A DNA stretch of 10,403 nt, taken from Planctomycetia bacterium (GTDB lineage Bacteria > Planctomycetota > UBA1135 > GCA-002686595). The notes beneath the pieces were generated by a model. The model did not search any database. It was not told where the DNA came from and was given only the letters and a program-made list of their open reading frames with translations. Positions 6,544 to 10,403 of this stretch are shown here, piece by piece. Every line of letters starts with the position of its first letter. Within the stretch, counting starts at the first letter, position 1. Location of the stretch: positions 1 to 10,403 of the forward strand of contig SXKQ01000036.1 of the NCBI GenBank assembly GCA_005778045.1, read 5' to 3'. The translations under genes were made by a program, and so were the position numbers.

Positions 6544-7905
6544 ATGCACGCGAACCAGAACCCGAACCCTGCCTCGCTCGCCCTCGACCTGTCCAACAAC
6601 GCCACGGACCGCGAGAGCGCCGCCACGCTGCTCGCTCGTGCCGCGGAGGAACTACGTGCTCCGACCACGACCCACGAGCAGCCGCTCGCCATCGAGAGCG
6701 CCGCCGACACGCTCGTGTTCGCCTGGCCCGACTGGCGCAACGAAGCGGAACTGGAGACGCTCCTCGACACGTTCGCGCGCCACTTGGTCGGTCGCACCGG
6801 TGCCTGCCTGTGCCTGCGCCGCGATCCGGAAGCCGACCCTGACGCCCGCGCCGCGACCGAGGCCCTGCTCACCGCTCACGCTCGCGTGCTCGGGATCGAT
6901 GCGGAGCTCGACGTGCTGCTGATCGATGACGCCTTCGGCCCGGCCCAGTACGCCTCGCTGAAGCGCATGATCACCTGCGCCATCGCGCTCGAGTCGTCCG
7001 CGAGCGGAGCGCGCGCGGAGCTCTACGGCGCGCTCGGTGAGAAGGTGCTTCGCACCAGCGACACGTTCGTCACCGCGATCCTCCAGGGCCTTCCGAGCGC
7101 CCAGCGACCGCAACTGTACTCGAACGCCGTGCTCGACACCGTCAACTGGCAGGTCGTCGAGCGCATCCAGGCGCTCCACCCATGGCTCTACCCCGTCGTG
7201 CTCGGCAACCTGCGTGTCACGCCGGGAGTCGGCGGCCCGGTCTCGGCGGACGCGCTGGAGAACTCCATGCGCTGCCGCGCGCACCTGCTGGTCGAGGAAG
7301 CGCTGCGCCGCATCGAGATCCACGGGCGCTCGGTGCTCGAGGTCGGCAGCAACTGTGGCTTCTGGTCGGCCCAGTACGCGCGCCGCGGCGCGACCCGTGT
7401 CACCGGCATCGACAACCGTGACCTGTGCCTGCGCCAGGCCGACCTGTACTGGCGCACGAACCGCTTCCTTCCCGAAGGCGCGTGGAACTTCGTGAAGGGC
7501 GAGCTGTCCGACCCGTCGTCGCTGTGGAGCGTGCGCGCGCACGGTCCGTTCGACGTGGTGATCTGCGCGGGCATCCTGCACCACCTGCACGGCTACCGCG
7601 AAGTGCTCGCGGCCTGCGCCGAGCTCGCCGGCGAGGCGATCGTGCTCGACACGCGCGTCACGGAGGGCCCCGAGGCTGCCGAGCGCCACCCCAAGGAGCC
7701 GTTCCTCGACGCACGCGGCGCGGACAGCGGCAAGGTCGTGCCGAACCTCGACTCGCTGCTGTTCGCGTTGCGCGAGCTCGGCTTCGAGCCCGAGGTCCTG
7801 CCGGTGGAGTTCCCGGCGGGTCCCGGCGTCGACGGCGCCGACGACTACGCAGCCGGTCGCCGAGTGGCGATCGTCGCCCGTCGCGCCGATCTCGCGGGCG
7901 CCTAG
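6544..7905 (+). CDS. SAM-dependent methyltransferase with extra N-terminal AWPxW domain
   Basis: 453 residues. The C-terminal half is a class I methyltransferase. SAM motif I is SVLEVGSNCGFWSAQYA (263-279), the acidic end of strand 2 is GID (288-290), and motif IV is FDVVICAGILHHLHGY (336-351). The stretch before it, HPWLYPVVLGNLRVTPGVGG (212-231), resembles the 'WYxxxxL..G..TPG' lead-in of CmoB-like/DUF1698 methyltransferases, so that subfamily is the closest guess. CmoB itself modifies tRNA wobble uridine, and this context argues for a glycan or lipid substrate instead. Residues about 56-147 are a separate domain (LVFAWPDW, CLCLRRDPEAD, ELDVLLIDD) that recurs at the C-terminus of the facing sulfotransferase. 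Residues 150-210 are helical and unassigned. The start at 6544 is the first ATG and lacks a visible ribosome site, so the first 50 low-complexity residues are less certain. It lies downstream of two glycosyltransferases on the same strand. Confidence 0.85.
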   Translation: MHANQNPNPASLALDLSNNATDRESAATLLARAAEELRAPTTTHEQPLAIESAADTLVFAWPDWRNEAELETLLDTFARHLVGRTGACLCLRRDPEADPDARAATEALLTAHARVLGIDAELDVLLIDDAFGPAQYASLKRMITCAIALESSASGARAELYGALGEKVLRTSDTFVTAILQGLPSAQRPQLYSNAVLDTVNWQVVERIQALHPWLYPVVLGNLRVTPGVGGPVSADALENSMRCRAHLLVEEALRRIEIHGRSVLEVGSNCGFWSAQYARRGATRVTGIDNRDLCLRQADLYWRTNRFLPEGAWNFVKGELSDPSSLWSVRAHGPFDVVICAGILHHLHGYREVLAACAELAGEAIVLDTRVTEGPEAAERHPKEPFLDARGADSGKVVPNLDSLLFALRELGFEPEVLPVEFPAGPGVDGADDYAAGRRVAIVARRADLAGA

Positions 7906-7935
7906 CGCACTGCACGAACGAACCCGAACGCAGCG

Positions 7936-7968
7936 GGGCCGCATGCTGGGACTTCCGGCAGGCGGCCC
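7936..7968. terminator. Strong hairpin between convergent genes, probable bidirectional terminator
   Basis: The outer stem GGGCCGC (7936-7942) pairs perfectly with GCGGCCC (7962-7968). After one A-G mismatch, the inner stem TGCTGG (7944-7949) pairs with CCGGCA (7955-7960), including one G-U, around a 5-nt loop. That gives 13 pairs in 33 nt. It sits 30 nt past the methyltransferase stop and 35 nt past the sulfotransferase stop, which is the expected place for a shared terminator. Neither side has a real U-tract, so intrinsic termination may be weak; GC-rich genomes often show such U-poor hairpins. Confidence 0.5.
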
Positions 7969-8003
7969 GCGCTGTCGAACGAGGCGCCGTGCTGCGCGGC
8001 GGC

Positions 8004-9518
8004 TCAGCTCGCGGAGTCGAGAAGCCGTGCGCCGGTGCCGAGCAGCCACGCACGGCGCAGGTTGTCGTGGTCCACGAGCGGCGCGAGCGCCGCGTCGACG
8101 GCGAGCCCGACGCGCGGGAGTTCCTCGCGCGGGATCGGCTCCTGCACCAGCACGACCTCGAGTTCCGGAGCTTCCGGAAACGCGCGCGCGTAGGCCTGCT
8201 CGAGCGCGCCGAGCGCGTCGTCGAGTTCGCCATCGCGCTCAGGATCGTGTCGCAGGCAGAGAGCCGGCGCAGCGGGCCCGAGCAAGGACGCGACCTGCGT
8301 GCGCAGGAAGATCTCGAGCGCCTCTGCCGACCACGTGGGCCAAGCGAGGACCCGACGTGGCGCGCGACTGGCGATCGGCCACGGCACGCCGGCGACCTCG
8401 CGCTCGTGGAGCGCGACGCGCTCCTCGCGCGCCCACACGTCGACCAGCTCGCGCAGCGCGACGTAAACGGCACCGACGAGAGCCTCGGCAGCCGTGGACT
8501 GCCCCGTCGCCTCGAGCGCGCCCACGTCGAGGGAACCGTGCTCGCGAAGCGTACGCTCCCACAGCGCGATGGACGGCAGGCGCCCCTCGACCAAGGCGCG
8601 ATCCGCGGCAGGGTCATTCGAGGCCGTCGCGCTCGCGCGGACGCGCTGCTCGAGCTCCTCCGGCGTCGCGGCACCACGCAGCAGAGCGCGCAGGGCCGGT
8701 CGCTCGGCAACGAGCTTCTCGACCGCGAGCTTCAGCGCCGTGCGCGGCTCCGCGCTGCGCGGCGCGAGCGGCGCTCGACGTGCACGACGATCCGTCGAGT
8801 GTCCGGCGAGCTCGCACAGTTCCTCGTAGGCGCGCGCGGCATCCTCGGGCAAGGGCTCCTCGCTCTGGGTGCGGCGCAGGGATTCCTCGGGGAACGCGCG
8901 CGAGATGGGAGCGCCGACAAACTCCTCGAGCCGACGCTGGCCTTCGGGCGCGAGCAGCTGCTCGTAGTGCACGAAGAGCCAGTCGCCCTCATGACGATGA
9001 CGGTCGAGGATGCGGCGATACATGCTCGTCCACGCCGCGAGAGCGCGCTCCTCGGTCATCGCCAGGCTCGCGAGGTAATCTTCCTGCGCGCACTCCTTGG
9101 CGATGCTGCGCGCCGTCACGGCGGGATCGCGGAAGACGCAAATCAGGCCCGCATGGCCGATGTGCGGGCGCCACACGGGCAGCGTGTACGAGAGCCGCGG
9201 GTCCTTGAAGCACCACGGCGACTGTGCAACGAGGTGCGCGAGGATGCGTTCGACACGCGGAGAGCTGGCGCACTCGATCCCGTCGGGCAGCCAAGCGAGC
9301 CAGCGCTGCCACGCACCCATGCGCTCCGACGCGGGCACCACCTCGGAGAGGATCAGCTCGTTGACTCCGTTGACGTCCGACGACTCGAAGAACCCCTTGG
9401 GATTCGACGAGCGCGGAGCGTAAGGGCGCGCTCCCACGAACCAGCCCGCGCCGGCGAGCGTGCCGGCCACCATGCTGGTGCCGCTGCGGCCGGAGCCGAG
9501 GATGAGGACGTTGCGCAC
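8004..9518 (-). CDS. PAPS-dependent sulfotransferase with C-terminal AWPxW domain
   Basis: 504 residues, GTG start. Residues 1-about 240 are a sulfotransferase fold that moves sulfate from PAPS to a hydroxyl or amine. LILGSGRSGTSMVAGTLAGA (5-24) is the 5'-phosphosulfate loop, starting three residues after the initiator as is usual. NPKGFFES (39-46) and CFKDPRLSYTLPVW (103-116) follow. CVFRDPAVTARSI (127-139) holds the Arg and Ser of the 3'-phosphate site, and FVHYEQLL (182-189) is the usual later strand. Residues about 245-385 are helical with no recognised match. Residues about 389-478 (VLAWPTWSAEALE, ALCLRHDPERD, ELEVVLVQE) match the N-terminal domain of the facing methyltransferase. The stretch before the GTG has no clear ribosome site. 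No membrane segment is seen, so a cytoplasmic enzyme sulfating a glycan precursor, lipid or small metabolite is likely. It converges on the methyltransferase and follows glnS on the same strand after 98 nt. Confidence 0.87.
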   Translation of the reverse strand: MRNVLILGSGRSGTSMVAGTLAGAGWFVGARPYAPRSSNPKGFFESSDVNGVNELILSEVVPASERMGAWQRWLAWLPDGIECASSPRVERILAHLVAQSPWCFKDPRLSYTLPVWRPHIGHAGLICVFRDPAVTARSIAKECAQEDYLASLAMTEERALAAWTSMYRRILDRHRHEGDWLFVHYEQLLAPEGQRRLEEFVGAPISRAFPEESLRRTQSEEPLPEDAARAYEELCELAGHSTDRRARRAPLAPRSAEPRTALKLAVEKLVAERPALRALLRGAATPEELEQRVRASATASNDPAADRALVEGRLPSIALWERTLREHGSLDVGALEATGQSTAAEALVGAVYVALRELVDVWAREERVALHEREVAGVPWPIASRAPRRVLAWPTWSAEALEIFLRTQVASLLGPAAPALCLRHDPERDGELDDALGALEQAYARAFPEAPELEVVLVQEPIPREELPRVGLAVDAALAPLVDHDNLRRAWLLGTGARLLDSAS

Positions 9519-9554
9519 GGGTAAGCCCGGGACTTGGTTCGGCCATCCAAGGAA

Positions 9555-9588
9555 CGCGGGCGCGGCCCGTCAAGGCACCGCACCCGCG
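9555..9588 (-). terminator. Terminator-like hairpin after glnS
   Basis: Read on the minus strand, CGCGGGTGCGG (9588-9578) pairs with CCGCGCCCGCG (9565-9555) over 11 positions, one of them a G-U pair, around a 12-nt loop. It is followed by the T-rich TTCCTTGG (9554-9547). It begins about 28 nt after the GlnRS stop codon and before the sulfotransferase start, so it probably ends the glnS transcript and separates the two genes. The tail is not a clean U-run, so efficiency is uncertain. Confidence 0.52.
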
Positions 9589-9616
9589 CGTGTCCCGGAA
9601 TTGGGGGCCTGCGGCT

Positions 9617-10403
9617 CTACTTCTTGCCGCCCTGGCGCTTCTCGACCTTGGCCCACGTGTCCTTGAGGGACACGGCGCGGTTGAAGATCGGGCGGCCGGG
9701 CCGCGAGTCCTTCTCGTCGGCGCAGAAGTAGCCGTGACGCTCGAACTGCCAGCGCGAGCCGGCGGAGGCCGTGCCGAGCATGGGTTCGAGCGCGGCGTCG
9801 GGCACGACCTCGAGCGAGCGCGGGTTCAGGTTGGTCATGAAGTCCGTGCCCTCGGGCACGTCCTCGGGATGCTCGGCCGCAAACAGGTGGTCGTAGAGCC
9901 GCACCTCGGCGCGCTGGGCGTGCTCGGCGCTGACCCAGTGGATCGTGCCCTTCACCTTGCGGCCATCCGGCGAGTCCCCGCCCTTCGTGGCCGGGTCGTA
10001 GGTGCAGCGGACGCGGATCACCTCGCCCGTCGCAGGATCGGTGTCAAAGCCCGTGCAGGTGACGAAGTACGCGTAGCGCAGGCGTACCTCGCGTCCCGGC
10101 CCGAGGCGGAAGAAGTCCTTCGGCGGGTCGGCGCGGAAGTCGTCGCGCTCGATGAAGAGCCGCGCGCCGAACGGCACCTTGCGCGTGCCCGCGGCCGGAT
10201 CCTCGGGGTTGTTGACCGCGTCGAGCTCCTCGCTGGCGCCCGAGGGATAGTTCTCGATCACGAGCTCGAGCGGTCGCAGCACGGCCATCGCGCGCGGCGC
10301 GCGCTTGTTGAGGTCGTCGCGCAGCGCGTTCTCGAGCTGCACCACGTCCACGGTCGAGTTGAACTTCGCGACGCCGACGCGCTCGCACAGCGTGCGAATC
10401 GCC
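9617..10403 (-). CDS. glnS: Glutaminyl-tRNA synthetase, C-terminal part (gene continues past the window end)
   Basis: 261 residues ending in a lysine-rich tail (EKRQGGKK) and TAG at 9619-9617. The frame stays open to the window edge, where it reads AIRTLCERVGVAKFNSTVDV, so apparent internal GTG starts such as 10351 are not real starts. GlnRS charges tRNA-Gln with glutamine. This part covers the end of the catalytic/helical region and the two beta-barrel anticodon-binding domains. Diagnostic stretches are LENALRDDLNKRAPRAMAVL, LELVIENYP, VPFGARLFIERDDF, GREVRLRYAYFV, DGRKVKGTIHWVSAEHA, EVRLYDHLF, NPRSLEVV, WQFERHGYFC and FNRAVSLKDTWAKVEK, which line up closely with what I know of E. coli GlnS. 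The HIGH and KMSKS motifs are outside the window. With a true GlnRS the cell need not depend on the GatCAB amidotransferase route for Gln-tRNA. Confidence 0.96.
   Translation of the reverse strand, partial: AIRTLCERVGVAKFNSTVDVVQLENALRDDLNKRAPRAMAVLRPLELVIENYPSGASEELDAVNNPEDPAAGTRKVPFGARLFIERDDFRADPPKDFFRLGPGREVRLRYAYFVTCTGFDTDPATGEVIRVRCTYDPATKGGDSPDGRKVKGTIHWVSAEHAQRAEVRLYDHLFAAEHPEDVPEGTDFMTNLNPRSLEVVPDAALEPMLGTASAGSRWQFERHGYFCADEKDSRPGRPIFNRAVSLKDTWAKVEKRQGGKK

Noticed and set aside
3586..6549. A 987-codon open frame on the minus strand across the second glycosyltransferase and part of the first
   Set aside because: The plus-strand frame carries complete GT2 motifs. The antisense translation is Arg/Ala/Glu/His-rich with no recognisable family, the usual shadow of GC-rich codon use.
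7425..9524. A 699-codon plus-strand open frame overlapping the methyltransferase end and all of the sulfotransferase
   Set aside because: The minus strand encodes the sulfotransferase signature motifs and the other frame encodes the methyltransferase. The product of this frame is Arg-rich and unlike any family.

Overview
This is a GC-rich (by eye roughly two-thirds or more G+C), gene-dense bacterial chromosomal window. All frames are unusually open, so most long antisense ORFs are shadows. The housekeeping genes (adenosylhomocysteinase, GluQ-RS, tRNA-Asn, GlnRS) identify a bacterium that has both a true glutaminyl-tRNA synthetase and the tRNA-Asp-modifying GluQ-RS. Together with large multi-domain family 2 glycosyltransferases and a sulfotransferase, this would suit a high-GC planctomycete, myxobacterium-like or proteobacterial lineage. 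The sequence alone does not fix the phylum.

Layout. Positions 1-111 hold the C-terminal end of adenosylhomocysteinase. It is followed on the same strand by GluQ-RS (139-1101) and, behind its own sigma70-like promoter, tRNA-Asn(GTT) at 1196-1270. Positions 1271-2015 contain no intact gene. They carry, on the minus strand, a frameshifted remnant of a ThpR/LigT-type RNA 2',3'-cyclic phosphodiesterase with both HxT motifs still readable.

Positions 2016-7905 form a plus-strand cluster. It holds a 625-aa protein with two GT2 domains, then only 4 nt later an 850-aa protein with a GT2 domain, a TPR-like middle and a second GT2 domain. After 93 nt comes a 453-aa SAM-dependent methyltransferase with an extra N-terminal domain. 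Facing it on the minus strand (8004-9518) is a 504-aa PAPS-type sulfotransferase. A strong hairpin (7936-7968) lies in the convergent gap. Upstream of the sulfotransferase, on the same strand, is the C-terminal part of glutaminyl-tRNA synthetase (9617 to the window end), with a terminator-like hairpin after it.

How the genes may work together. Four glycosyltransferase catalytic domains, a methyltransferase and a sulfotransferase in 7.5 kb suggest a locus that builds and decorates a methylated, sulfated glycan or glycoconjugate. No membrane transporter, polymerase or lipid-carrier initiating transferase is visible, so the acceptor and export route must lie elsewhere. The most notable observation is that the methyltransferase N-terminus and the sulfotransferase C-terminus carry the same ~90-residue domain (AWPxW...LCLRxDPExD...). 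It is attached to two unrelated catalytic folds encoded by convergent genes, which suggests a common docking or substrate-handling module for this pathway.
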